NCBI RefSeq assembly: GCF_003284725.1
Contig: NZ_PGTO01000011.1
Coordinates: forward strand, 57,232 to 121,231
DNA length: 64,000 bases
Reading direction: 5' to 3'
Origin: Paramagnetospirillum kuznetsovii
Lineage (GTDB): Bacteria; Pseudomonadota; Alphaproteobacteria; Rhodospirillales; Magnetospirillaceae
Positions 51,505 through 59,667 of the stretch are shown one piece after another. Each line of letters begins with the position of its first letter. Position 1 is the stretch's first letter. A program made the translations under genes and the position numbers. The notes below the pieces were generated by a model. That model did no database searches and was not told the DNA's origin. It saw only the letters and a program-made list of their open reading frames with translations.

Positions 51505-52615
51505 CCCAACTCGTCATCAGCACCGCCGCCGTCGCCAGGAAGGCCAGCGACCACAGCGCCGCCGAGGCCGGAATCAGAATGTCCGGCCCGAACGACGCGG
51601 TGACGCGCAGATCGGCGGCGATCACCAGCACGATGGCGATGGGAATGCCCATCTTGGGCCAGCCGCCGCCCCTGCGCTCCCGGATATGATTGATGCGCAG
51701 CATCATGGCGCTGGTGACGAGACCGATGCCGCCGATGGTCGCGAGATGCAGGGCGTCGGTGCCGGGGCCCATTCCCGCCAGATCGGAGGCCGAGGCCGCG
51801 ATCAATCCCGCCGCCAGCAGGAAATATCCCAACTGAATCGGTCCCATGGAGGCGTCGGTCATGGCCAGGCGCGGCCGCCAGCGGGCCTGACGGGCCAGGG
51901 CGGCCAATCCCGCCACCAGCATGGCGGGCAGATGGGGCAGCGCCAGCGCGTCGACCAGCGCCGCCAGCGCCATGCCCGCCACCACCACCCATTCCAGCCA
52001 GGGCCGGTTGCGGTCGAACAGTTCGCGGCTTTCCTCCTTGCGCACCAGGCCCGCCATGGCCGCCGGAATGACCCGCCCGCCCATGACCAGGATCATCAAT
52101 GCCACCATGTCGAGAGCGGTCAGCGCGCCCCGCCGCTCGCCCGCCTCGATCAAGCCGAGCCGCCCCGCCTGATACAGCGCCTCGGCCACGGCCATGGCGG
52201 CGATGGTGGGGGCGAAGACCATGTTGTGGCCCAGCTTGGCGGCCTTGAGGAACGGCCAGCCGCCGAAGGCGAACAGCAGCGCCGGATAGGACAGCGCCAG
52301 AATCAGGCCGGGCACGCCGCCGATGCCGCTCCACGCGCCGATGCGGGCGGCGGCCCAGGCGGCCAAGGCCAGCAGCAGCCGGGGCCACGTCACCTTGGTG
52401 AACAGATAACCGCCCAGCACCGCTCCGGCGAAGCCCAGCAGCATCTCGTGGGCGTGGCGCGCCACCGGATCGCAGGATGGGCAACCGGGCAGCAGCCCGG
52501 CCCACTCCGCCACCCATAGCGGTACCGAGGCGGCGGCATAAAGGCTGGCGGCCAGAAAGAACGGCCGATGCGCCTTGGGATAGCATCCGCTGCGTGGAAC
52601 CGGGGAACTCGGCAT
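51485..52615 (-). CDS. nnrS: NnrS family membrane protein
   Basis: A 376-residue protein with about 11-12 hydrophobic segments and the NnrS hallmarks: KAHRPFFLAASLYAA near the N-terminus, HAHEMLLGFAGAVLGGYLFT, and ARIGA. His residues in these segments may bind haem and copper. NnrS proteins are made with denitrification genes and help cells resist nitric oxide stress. No denitrification gene is nearby here. ATG 52615 directly follows AAGGGTG; a GTG at 52618 is possible. It overlaps fliN by 20 bases. Confidence 0.88.
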   Translation of the reverse strand: MPSSPVPRSGCYPKAHRPFFLAASLYAAASVPLWVAEWAGLLPGCPSCDPVARHAHEMLLGFAGAVLGGYLFTKVTWPRLLLALAAWAAARIGAWSGIGGVPGLILALSYPALLFAFGGWPFLKAAKLGHNMVFAPTIAAMAVAEALYQAGRLGLIEAGERRGALTALDMVALMILVMGGRVIPAAMAGLVRKEESRELFDRNRPWLEWVVVAGMALAALVDALALPHLPAMLVAGLAALARQARWRPRLAMTDASMGPIQLGYFLLAAGLIAASASDLAGMGPGTDALHLATIGGIGLVTSAMMLRINHIRERRGGGWPKMGIPIAIVLVIAADLRVTASFGPDILIPASAALWSLAFLATAAVLMTSWANRPRA

Positions 52616-52642
52616 CACCCTTGCGTCTCGATCATGACGGTT

Positions 52643-53881
52643 TCAGCGCCAATCCAGCGGATAGCTGACCAGTCCATCGGCCAGCTTGGGCTCGAACCAG
52701 GTGGATTTGGGCGGCATCACTTGCCCTGCGTCGGCCACCGCGATCAGATCTTCCATGCTGGTGGCGAACAGGGCGAAGGCCACCGCCATCTCCCCCGAAT
52801 CCACTCGCTTTTCCAATTCGCCCAGGCCGCGCTTGCCGCCGACGAAATCGATGCGCTTGTCCTTGCGCAGATCGGCGATGCCCAGCACCGGCCCCAGCAG
52901 CCGGTCCGACAGCAGGCTGACATCCAGGCGGGCGACGGGATCGGCGGGCGGCGGATTGCGCACGCCCAGGCGATACCATTGCCCCTTGAGATACATGCCG
53001 AGGCTGCGGGGCGCGGCGGGGCGGGCCTGGGCGGCGACGGGCTCGACGGTGAATTCGCCTTCGATCGCCGTCAGGAATTCGGCCGCCGACAGCCCGTTCA
53101 GGTCTTTGACCACTCGGTTGTAGTCGAAGATCTTCATTTCCTCGATGGGGAAGGTGACCACCAGGAAGGACTCGTGGGCGGCGTCCTTCCCGGCTGATTC
53201 GCGGCGCGCCTTGGCGATCCGCGAGGCGGCGGCCGAGCGGTGATGGCCGTCGGCGATATAGATGGCGGGCATGGCGTCGAACGCCTTGGTCACGGTGTTC
53301 AGCATGGCCGCGTCGTCCATCACCCAGATGGCGTGGGTATTGCCGTCCACCGCCGCGACTTCGTAGGCGGGCGGCGCCTTGGTGACGGCGGCGATGGCGG
53401 CCTTCAGGTCGGGGTGGTTGCGATGGGCCAGCAGCACCGGGCCGGTCTGGGCGTCGCAGGAATCGATCTGGCGCACCCGGTCGTCTTCCTTGTCGGGCCG
53501 GGTGAATTCATGCTTGCGGATGCGGTTGACGTCATAGGCCGCCACCGAGCCGCCGCCGACGATGCCGGTCTGGACGTGCTCGCCCATTCCGAGGCGGTAG
53601 ACGTAGAAGCAGGGCTTGGCGTCGCGCACCAGAACGCCCTGGGCGATCAGCGATGTCAGGTTCTCCGCCGCCTTGGCGTAGACCGCCGGGGAATACAGGT
53701 CGGTGCCCACGGGCAGGTCGATCTCCGGCTTGGAGATATGCAGGAACGACAGCGGGTTGCCCGCCGCCAGCACCTTGGCCTCGTCCGACGACAACACGTC
53801 ATAGGGCGGCGCCGCAACCTGGGCGGCATGCCGTGGGGCTGGGCGGAGACCGGGGAAGGGGCGGAGCAGCGGCACGGACAT
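52643..53881 (-). CDS. DUF1015 family protein
   Basis: A 412-residue member of DUF1015. The start MSVPLLRPFPGLRPAPRHA and the following VAAPPYDVLSSDEAKVLAAGNPLSFLHISKPEID are characteristic, as are YIADGHHRSAAASRIAK and VTFPIEEMKIFDYNRVVKDLNG in the middle. The family has been loosely compared to HPr-kinase-like or ParB/Srx-like nucleotide-binding folds; a biochemical role is not established. GGAGG lies five bases before ATG 53881. It stands 28 bases upstream of nnrS on the same strand and is divergent from serB. Confidence 0.86.
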   Translation of the reverse strand: MSVPLLRPFPGLRPAPRHAAQVAAPPYDVLSSDEAKVLAAGNPLSFLHISKPEIDLPVGTDLYSPAVYAKAAENLTSLIAQGVLVRDAKPCFYVYRLGMGEHVQTGIVGGGSVAAYDVNRIRKHEFTRPDKEDDRVRQIDSCDAQTGPVLLAHRNHPDLKAAIAAVTKAPPAYEVAAVDGNTHAIWVMDDAAMLNTVTKAFDAMPAIYIADGHHRSAAASRIAKARRESAGKDAAHESFLVVTFPIEEMKIFDYNRVVKDLNGLSAAEFLTAIEGEFTVEPVAAQARPAAPRSLGMYLKGQWYRLGVRNPPPADPVARLDVSLLSDRLLGPVLGIADLRKDKRIDFVGGKRGLGELEKRVDSGEMAVAFALFATSMEDLIAVADAGQVMPPKSTWFEPKLADGLVSYPLDWR

Positions 53882-54018
53882 GAAGACCTCCGAAAGCGGC
53901 ATTGGCTTTGCTCCGTCTTAGTCTACCAGGGCTCGGACTCCAAGGGGGTTCGTACTTGCCAATTCATGCTGCGTTGCGCTAAACGGAGCCGCCATTCCAT
54001 CACCCTTGGGGACGCTCC

Positions 54019-54915
54019 ATGGACAACGTGCTGACCTTGATCGCCGGACATGGGGTGGAAGGACTGGATTCATCGCTGGTGTTCGAGGTGCGCGGCGCGC
54101 TTCGCGCCCTGGGCGCCGAGGTGGGCAATGCCCATTGGCTGTCGCCCGAACGGGCCTGCGATCTGACCTTTTCCGGTCTCGACGCGATCAAGGCGGACGC
54201 CATCGCTAGCCGTATCCTGGAAGGTTGGGCGGTGGATGTGGTGGCCCAGCCGCTCGAGGGGCGGCGCAAGCGCCTGCTGGTGGCCGACATGGATTCCACC
54301 ATGGTGACCGGCGAGACCCTGGACGAACTGGCCGACTTCGCGGGCATCAAGGACCGCATCGCCGCCATCACCGCCCGGGCCATGAACGGCGAGATCGGCT
54401 TCGAGGCGGCCTTGCGGGAACGGGTGGGGCTGTTGAAGGGCTTGTCGGAAGACTGCCTGGGCAAGACCTGGGACCGGATCGAATTCACGCCCGGCGCCCA
54501 TGCCCTGGTGCGGACCATGAAGGCGCATGGCGCCACCGCCGTGCTGGTGTCGGGCGGCTTCAAATTCTTCACCTCGAAGGTTCGCGAAACCTGCGGCTTC
54601 GACAAAGACATCGCCAACGAATTGATCGTCGCCGACGGAATGCTCACCGGCAAGGTCGGCGACACCATCATCGGGCGCGAGGCCAAGCTGGCCACCCTCA
54701 ACGCTTTTTCGGCCGAACTGGGGATCTCGCCCCATCTGGCGGTGGCGGTGGGTGACGGCGCCAATGATCTCGACATGCTGCGAGCCGCCGGACTCGGCGT
54801 GGCCTTCCACGCCAAGCCGGTGGTGGCGGCCGAGGCCAGGGTGCGCATCGACCATGGCGACCTGACGGCGCTGATCTATGCCCAGGGCTATGGCGACGAC
54901 GAGATGGTGAATTAA
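54019..54915 (+). CDS. serB: Phosphoserine phosphatase
   Basis: A 298-residue HAD phosphatase that makes serine from phosphoserine. The nucleophile and acid are Asp90 and Asp92 (VADMDSTMVTGET), with SGGFKFFTSKV carrying the Ser motif, the Lys in GREAK and the metal-binding GDGANDLDML. The N-terminal ~80 residues form an ACT-like regulatory part, as in the long bacterial SerB. GGGGAC precedes ATG 54019. Its TAA is nested with the convergent hemerythrin stop. Confidence 0.94.
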   Translation: MDNVLTLIAGHGVEGLDSSLVFEVRGALRALGAEVGNAHWLSPERACDLTFSGLDAIKADAIASRILEGWAVDVVAQPLEGRRKRLLVADMDSTMVTGETLDELADFAGIKDRIAAITARAMNGEIGFEAALRERVGLLKGLSEDCLGKTWDRIEFTPGAHALVRTMKAHGATAVLVSGGFKFFTSKVRETCGFDKDIANELIVADGMLTGKVGDTIIGREAKLATLNAFSAELGISPHLAVAVGDGANDLDMLRAAGLGVAFHAKPVVAAEARVRIDHGDLTALIYAQGYGDDEMVN

Positions 54916-55346
54916 CCCGTTGGATCGACGAGCCGACGGGTGACCGCCCAGCGGCCAAGGGGCTGATCGCAGCGCTTGGCGTGCTCGCCCGCCCAATGGG
55001 CGATGAAGTCATGCACCTTCAGGCTGTCCTTGTCGGCACAGACATGGCCGTCGCGCATGATGGTCAGCTTGTCCACCAGCGAGGCGTGATCATCCTGATG
55101 GCGTTGGGCCTCGGGGTAGGCGGCCTCCGCCATCACCTGCTCCTGAGTGGAGAAGTTTCGCTGCACATAGCGGAGAATGGCGTCGATACGCAGGCAGCGG
55201 ACACGGTCGCATTCGCCCTTGCCCACGGCGCCGCGCCGACATTCGACTCCCGGTTCGAATACCCGCTCCAGCAGGAAGCGCAGCCCGTCATGGGCCGCGT
55301 CTATGGCTGGGACTCCGGTTCGGCCTTCTTGTGCAAGCTGAGCCAT
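54912..55346 (-). CDS. Hemerythrin-like protein with degenerate di-iron site
   Basis: A 144-residue hemerythrin-fold protein. His19, His83, His87 and His117 are kept, but the expected HxxxE pair reads Asn64-x3-Gln68 and the terminal Asp ligand is His122. Loss of both bridging carboxylates makes a normal O2-binding site unlikely; it may bind a different metal or act as a sensor or structural protein. It contains six Cys (GVECRRG, GECDRVRC, HVCAD, KRCDQP), unusual for the family. AAGGGGAGA precedes the ATG. It is the second hemerythrin in this window. Confidence 0.8.
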   Translation of the reverse strand: MAQLAQEGRTGVPAIDAAHDGLRFLLERVFEPGVECRRGAVGKGECDRVRCLRIDAILRYVQRNFSTQEQVMAEAAYPEAQRHQDDHASLVDKLTIMRDGHVCADKDSLKVHDFIAHWAGEHAKRCDQPLGRWAVTRRLVDPTG

Positions 55347-55615
55347 TGGCTCGCAGTCTCCCCTTTATTGTTGTGGGAAAGACTATCAGCGGGTCAGGGG
55401 GAATTTCAACGAATTAAGGTGTGCATATATATTTTGAATGGGGCAGTTTGTAGTTGCTGTATTTTGTGCGCCGCAATATCAGCGGGGCGTTATTTAAGCG
55501 CCGCAAATTCGCCGAGACTCCTTGCGAAATCCGCGAATCCCGTCACTCGACCGCACCGTAAATCCGCGATAGGGTAATCAAAGGACAACTTTGAACCTCC
55601 CATACGGGGTCCGCC
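55347..55615. other. AT-rich divergent control region between hemerythrin and glgA
   Basis: A 269-base gap, clearly richer in A+T in its middle (TGCATATATATTTTGAATGG). GCGCCGCAA occurs twice (about 55469 and 55499). No gene is visible; promoters for both flanking genes must lie here but no single match stands out. Confidence 0.5.
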
Positions 55616-57097
55616 ATGCGCGTATTGTTCGCTTCTTCCGAGGTTTTTCCGCTGATCAAGACCGGCGGCCTTGCCGATGTGTCGGGGGCCTTGCCGGCCG
55701 CCCTGGCCGAGGCCGGGGCCGATCTGCGGGTGCTGTTGCCGGGCTATCCCGAAGCCATGGACAAGGCCGGGGCAAAGCGCGAGGTGGGGGCGCTCGGCGA
55801 TCCCTTGAACATTGGCGCTTCGGCGACCCTGGTTGCCGGAAAGCTGCCGGACTCCAACGTTCCCGTATGGTTGATCGACTGTCCCGCGCTTTATGACCGG
55901 GCGGGGGGGCCTTACCAGGATTCCCAGGGCCGCGACTGGCCGGACAACGCGCTTCGGTTCGGATTGCTGTCGCGGGTGGCGGCGCAGTTATGCACCGACG
56001 GCAGCCCCAACAAGTGGCGACCCCATGTCCTTCACTGCAATGACTGGCAGACGGGATTGGCCCCGGCCTATCTTCATGCCTGGGAAGTGCAGAACCGCCC
56101 CGGCACCGCCTTCACCATCCACAACATCGCCTATCAGGGGCAGTTCCCCGCCGAGATGGTCGGGCGCCTGGGCCTTCCGCCGGAAATGTACGCCATGGAC
56201 GGGCTGGAATATTACGACAGCCTGTCGTTCCTGAAGGCCGGTCTGTTCTATTCCGACAAGCTGACCACCGTCAGCCCGCGCTATGCCAAGGAGATCCAGA
56301 CCGCCGCCTTCGGCTGCGGCATCGAGGGCCTGCTGGCCAAGCGCTCCGACGATCTGGTGGGCATCCTCAACGGCGCCGATTACGGCGTGTGGAATCCCAC
56401 CGCCGATACCCATCTCGCCTTTCCCTTCAAGCCGGGCGATCTGGCCGCCAAGGCCAAGAACAAGGCGGCGCTGCAGGCGGAATTGGGGCTGACGCCCAAT
56501 TCCGACGCACCGCTGATGGTCATCGTCAGCCGCCTCAACGACCATAAGGGCATGGATCTGGTGCTGGCGGTTCTGCCCGCCATTCTGGCCATGGGCGCCC
56601 AGGTGGCCCTGGTGGGAACCGGTGACCGCCCGTTGGAAGACGGCTTCCGCGCCGCCGCCGCCGCCCATCCGTCGCAGGTGGCGGCCCGTATCGGCTATTC
56701 CGAGGAACTGGCCCATCGCATGATGGGTGCGGGCGACATGCTGTTGATGCCGTCGCGCTTCGAACCCTGCGGCCTGACCCAGTTCTACGCCTTCCGTTAC
56801 GGAGTGGTGCCGGTCGCCCATGCCACCGGCGGCCTGGCCGACACCCTGGTGGATACCGGCTACGATACCTTGATGACGGGAACCGCCAACGGCTTCGTGT
56901 TCGAGCACTGCAACGCGGGGGCTTTCCGCTGGGCGGTGGAACGCGCCGTCGGGCTTTATGCCAAGAAGGACCAGTGGAAGAAGATCGTCAAATCCTGCGT
57001 CGCCCAGGATTTCAGCTGGGGCCGCTCGGCCAAGCGCTATCTCGATCTTTACAAGTCCATCTCCAACGGCAACGGCAAGGGGCGCCGCAAGGCATGA
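55616..57097 (+). CDS. glgA: Glycogen synthase (ADP-glucose)
   Basis: A 493-residue GT5 glycosyltransferase that extends alpha-1,4-glucan from ADP-glucose. The N-terminal KTGGLADVSGALP (Lys15 at the ADP-glucose site), HCNDWQTGL, FTIHNIAYQGQFP and the C-terminal PSRFEPCGLTQFYAFRYGVVPV are all conserved. The length is normal. It is followed by glucokinase on the same strand, with 127 bases between that include a dispersed repeat, so glucose phosphorylation and storage may be linked. Confidence 0.95.
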   Translation: MRVLFASSEVFPLIKTGGLADVSGALPAALAEAGADLRVLLPGYPEAMDKAGAKREVGALGDPLNIGASATLVAGKLPDSNVPVWLIDCPALYDRAGGPYQDSQGRDWPDNALRFGLLSRVAAQLCTDGSPNKWRPHVLHCNDWQTGLAPAYLHAWEVQNRPGTAFTIHNIAYQGQFPAEMVGRLGLPPEMYAMDGLEYYDSLSFLKAGLFYSDKLTTVSPRYAKEIQTAAFGCGIEGLLAKRSDDLVGILNGADYGVWNPTADTHLAFPFKPGDLAAKAKNKAALQAELGLTPNSDAPLMVIVSRLNDHKGMDLVLAVLPAILAMGAQVALVGTGDRPLEDGFRAAAAAHPSQVAARIGYSEELAHRMMGAGDMLLMPSRFEPCGLTQFYAFRYGVVPVAHATGGLADTLVDTGYDTLMTGTANGFVFEHCNAGAFRWAVERAVGLYAKKDQWKKIVKSCVAQDFSWGRSAKRYLDLYKSISNGNGKGRRKA

Positions 57098-57154
57098 TTT
57101 CGGCGAATGCTTATATCGGTAGCCGTCGTTCTTGCGTTCGCCGACCGCCGCAAG

Positions 57155-57222
57155 CGCGGCGGCGCGCCTCGTGGCGCGAAAGCCAAGGGCGCCGGATGGC
57201 GCCCGCCCGGCGATTGAGGGAC
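57155..57222 (+). repeat. Dispersed repeat (GCGCGAAAGCCAAG family), copy 2, upstream of glk
   Basis: GTGGCGCGAAAGCCAAGG and CGCCCGGCGATTGAGGG match copy 1 read in reverse. Its terminal GAGGG is the ribosome binding site of glk. Confidence 0.7.
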
Positions 57223-57224
57223 AA

Positions 57225-58205
57225 ATGAAACAAAATCTCGCCCTCGTTGCCGATATCGGCGGCACCCATGCCCGCTTCGCCCTGGTGGAGGGCGGCGAGG
57301 TGCTGCATCCGACCGTGCTGCGCTGCGCCGATTACGACGGTCCCGCCAGCGCCGCCAAGGCCTATCTCGACGCCAATGCCGCCGATCAGAGACCGACGCG
57401 GGCCGCCTTCGCGGTGGCTTCCGCCATCACCGGCGACCGCATCGAGCTGACCAATTCCCCCTGGCGGTTTTCCATCGAGGCGACCCGGCAAGCCCTGGGG
57501 CTGGAACGGTTGGAAGTGGTCAATGATTTTACCGCCGTCGCCCTGTCGGTGCGCCATCTCACCCCCGATCATCTGGTGGCCATCGGCGGCGGGGCCGCTT
57601 TGCCCGGTCTGCCCATCGCGGTGCTGGGGCCGGGAACCGGCCTTGGCGCCTCCGCCGTGATCCCGGACGGCAAAGGTGGCTGGACAGCGCTGGCCACCGA
57701 GGGCGGCCATGTCACCATGGCGGCGGCCAATGACCGCGAGGCGGAGATTCTCGGCTGGCTGCGCCGTCGCTTCGACCATGTCTCGGCCGAGCGGGTGCTG
57801 TCGGGCCAGGGGCTGGTCAACCTCTATCAGGCCATCGCCGCCCTGTCGGGGCGCCAGGCGGTGTTCTCCACCCCCGACGTCATCACCCAGCGCGGCCTGG
57901 ACGGGTCGTGCCCCATCAGCCGCGAGACCGTCGAGGTCTTCTTCGCCATGATGGGGACCGTCACCGGCAATCTGGCCCTGACCCTGGGGGCCAGGGGGGG
58001 CGTCTTCATCGCGGGCGGCATCCTGCCGCGCATGGCCGATGCCTTCAAGGCCTCGGGCTTTCGGGCGCGGTTCGAGGAACACGGGCGCTTCCAGCCTTAT
58101 CTGGCCGCCATTCCCACCTGGCTGGTGGTCCACGCGCTGCCGGCCTTCATCGGGCTTGCCGCATTGGTCGCTCCCGGCGAAAACGCCCCCGGCGAAAACG
58201 CATAG
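57225..58205 (+). CDS. glk: Glucokinase
   Basis: A 326-residue ROK-unrelated, bacterial type-A glucokinase. The ATP-binding ADIGGTHARFAL, the substrate-binding VVNDFTAVALS, the phosphate loop VLGPGTGLGAS and the catalytic region ATEGGHVTM are present. It phosphorylates glucose to glucose-6-phosphate. ATG 57225 was chosen because the repeat-derived GAGGGACAA is just upstream. The C-terminus ends in a small tandem duplication (APGENAPGENA), produced by a repeated 15-base unit. Confidence 0.94.
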   Translation: MKQNLALVADIGGTHARFALVEGGEVLHPTVLRCADYDGPASAAKAYLDANAADQRPTRAAFAVASAITGDRIELTNSPWRFSIEATRQALGLERLEVVNDFTAVALSVRHLTPDHLVAIGGGAALPGLPIAVLGPGTGLGASAVIPDGKGGWTALATEGGHVTMAAANDREAEILGWLRRRFDHVSAERVLSGQGLVNLYQAIAALSGRQAVFSTPDVITQRGLDGSCPISRETVEVFFAMMGTVTGNLALTLGARGGVFIAGGILPRMADAFKASGFRARFEEHGRFQPYLAAIPTWLVVHALPAFIGLAALVAPGENAPGENA

Positions 58206-58298
58206 ACCCTATTCCGGACAGGGATTTGCGCCGCGCTTGTGCTGCAGTGCGGTATGTCCCATATATGATGCAGTATTCATATAGGAAAGGGATGGCGC

Positions 58299-58811
58299 AT
58301 GATCGTCACGGCGATCACCAATGGCGAGTTCCAGGGCATGGCGCCTCGCGCCGATGCCGCCGTGCTGCGCATCCTCGATCCCATCGACAGCCGAGACGCC
58401 TTGGAGCAGGGCTGGGGCGATACCCTGTCGCAGGCCTTCTGGGACATGGATTCCTCGGCTTTGGGCGTGCGTGGGCGCCTTGTCGTGCGCCTGTGGGGCC
58501 GCCATCGCGCCTGGTTCGAATCCCTGGCCGGGCGGCTGTTCGGCAGTGATATTCCGTGGCGGCCGTTCATCGCCGCCGACGCCGTCGAGATCACTGCTTT
58601 CGCCGACGGACTGGCGGAAAAGGGCGTCCGCGAACTGCTGGTGGTCTGCCGCAATGGCCGCGGCCGTTCGGGCACGGTGGGCCGCTGGATTGCCCGCCGC
58701 CTGGGTGCCGCCTTCCACACCAACGGCGACGACCGCGAATCCGGCCATATCCGCGAGACCCTGGACCGGGTGGGCGGAACCGTCCAAATTGCTGTCTCCG
58801 CCGCTGCGTAA
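58299..58811 (+). CDS. Tyrosine/dual-specificity phosphatase-like protein
   Basis: A 170-residue protein whose C-terminal half holds the CX5R phosphatase loop: Cys117 to Arg123 in VVCRNGRGRSGTVGRW, with Ser124 after it. The strand before it (RELLVV) and helix after it fit the fold. The His that usually precedes the Cys is Val here. Asp-containing loops further upstream (SALGVRGRLVV) could supply the general acid, but this is not certain. The N-terminal part is not recognised. AAAGGGA precedes the ATG. It lies between glk and purQ with no obvious functional tie. Confidence 0.65.
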   Translation: MIVTAITNGEFQGMAPRADAAVLRILDPIDSRDALEQGWGDTLSQAFWDMDSSALGVRGRLVVRLWGRHRAWFESLAGRLFGSDIPWRPFIAADAVEITAFADGLAEKGVRELLVVCRNGRGRSGTVGRWIARRLGAAFHTNGDDRESGHIRETLDRVGGTVQIAVSAAA

Positions 58812-58880
58812 TCGGCTGGAAACCGGACCCGTTCCGGGGTACACAGACAGCCTTGATCTCACCTCTGCGAAGGCATCGCC

Positions 58881-59570
58881 GTGAAAGCTGCCGTCATCGT
58901 TTTCCCCGGCTCCAACTGCGACCGTGACGTCGCGGTGGCGCTTGAAGCCAGCATGGGCGCCAAGCCCCTGATGGTGTGGCACCGCGACACCAAGCTGCCC
59001 GCCCTCGACGTGATCGTGGTGCCGGGCGGTTTTTCCTATGGCGATTATCTGCGCTGCGGCGCCATGGCGGCGCACTCGCCCATCATGCGGGAAGTCAAGG
59101 CCAAGGCCGAGGCCGGCACGCGGGTGCTGGGCATCTGCAACGGCTTCCAGATCCTGACCGAGTCGGGGCTGCTGCCGGGCGTCTTGATGCGCAACAAGAA
59201 CCTGAAGTTCATCTGCAAGGATGTCCATCTGCGGGTCGAGAACGCCCAGACCGACTTCTGCCGCAAATACGCGGCCGAGCAGGTGGTGCGCTTCCCCATT
59301 GCCCATGCCGAGGGCAATTACTTCGCCGATGCCGAGACCTTCAAATCCATGCAGGGCAACGGCCAGATCGCGTTCCGCTATTGCTCCAACCTGGGCGAGG
59401 CCGCCGAGGGCGCCAATCCCAACGGCTCGCTGGACAATGTGGCGGGCGTTTATAATGCCAAGCACACCGTGCTGGGCCTGATGCCGCATCCCGAGCGCCT
59501 GGCCGAGGATCTGCTGGGCGGCTCCGACGGCAAGGCCATGTTCGATTCCCTGGTGGAGGCTTTGTCGTGA
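58881..59570 (+). CDS. purQ: Phosphoribosylformylglycinamidine synthase subunit PurQ (glutaminase)
   Basis: A 229-residue class I glutamine amidotransferase. KAAVIVFPGSNCDRDVA is the family start, the nucleophilic Cys is in GICNGFQIL (~90), and the His/Glu pair is in LMPHPERLAED near the end. It supplies ammonia to PurL for FGAM formation, with PurS as bridge. The start is GTG 58881, with GAAGG seven bases upstream. purL follows after a 97-base gap filled by a dispersed repeat. Confidence 0.95.
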   Translation: MKAAVIVFPGSNCDRDVAVALEASMGAKPLMVWHRDTKLPALDVIVVPGGFSYGDYLRCGAMAAHSPIMREVKAKAEAGTRVLGICNGFQILTESGLLPGVLMRNKNLKFICKDVHLRVENAQTDFCRKYAAEQVVRFPIAHAEGNYFADAETFKSMQGNGQIAFRYCSNLGEAAEGANPNGSLDNVAGVYNAKHTVLGLMPHPERLAEDLLGGSDGKAMFDSLVEALS

Positions 59571-59585
59571 GCGAGCGGAGCGAGC

Positions 59586-59661
59586 GCGGGCGCATTGCGC
59601 GCCCCGGAGCGCAGCGGAGGAGCCAAGCGGCCGGACGGCCGCGCCCGGCGTTTGAGGGACA
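59586..59661 (+). repeat. Dispersed repeat (GCGCCCGGCGTTTGAGGG family), copy 3, upstream of purL
   Basis: It contains GAGCCAAGCGGCCGG and GCGCCCGGCGTTTGAGGG, matching copies 1 and 2 at the end. It occupies the whole gap between purQ and purL, and its GAGGG serves as the purL ribosome binding site. Confidence 0.68.
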
Positions 59662-59667
59662 AGAAAA

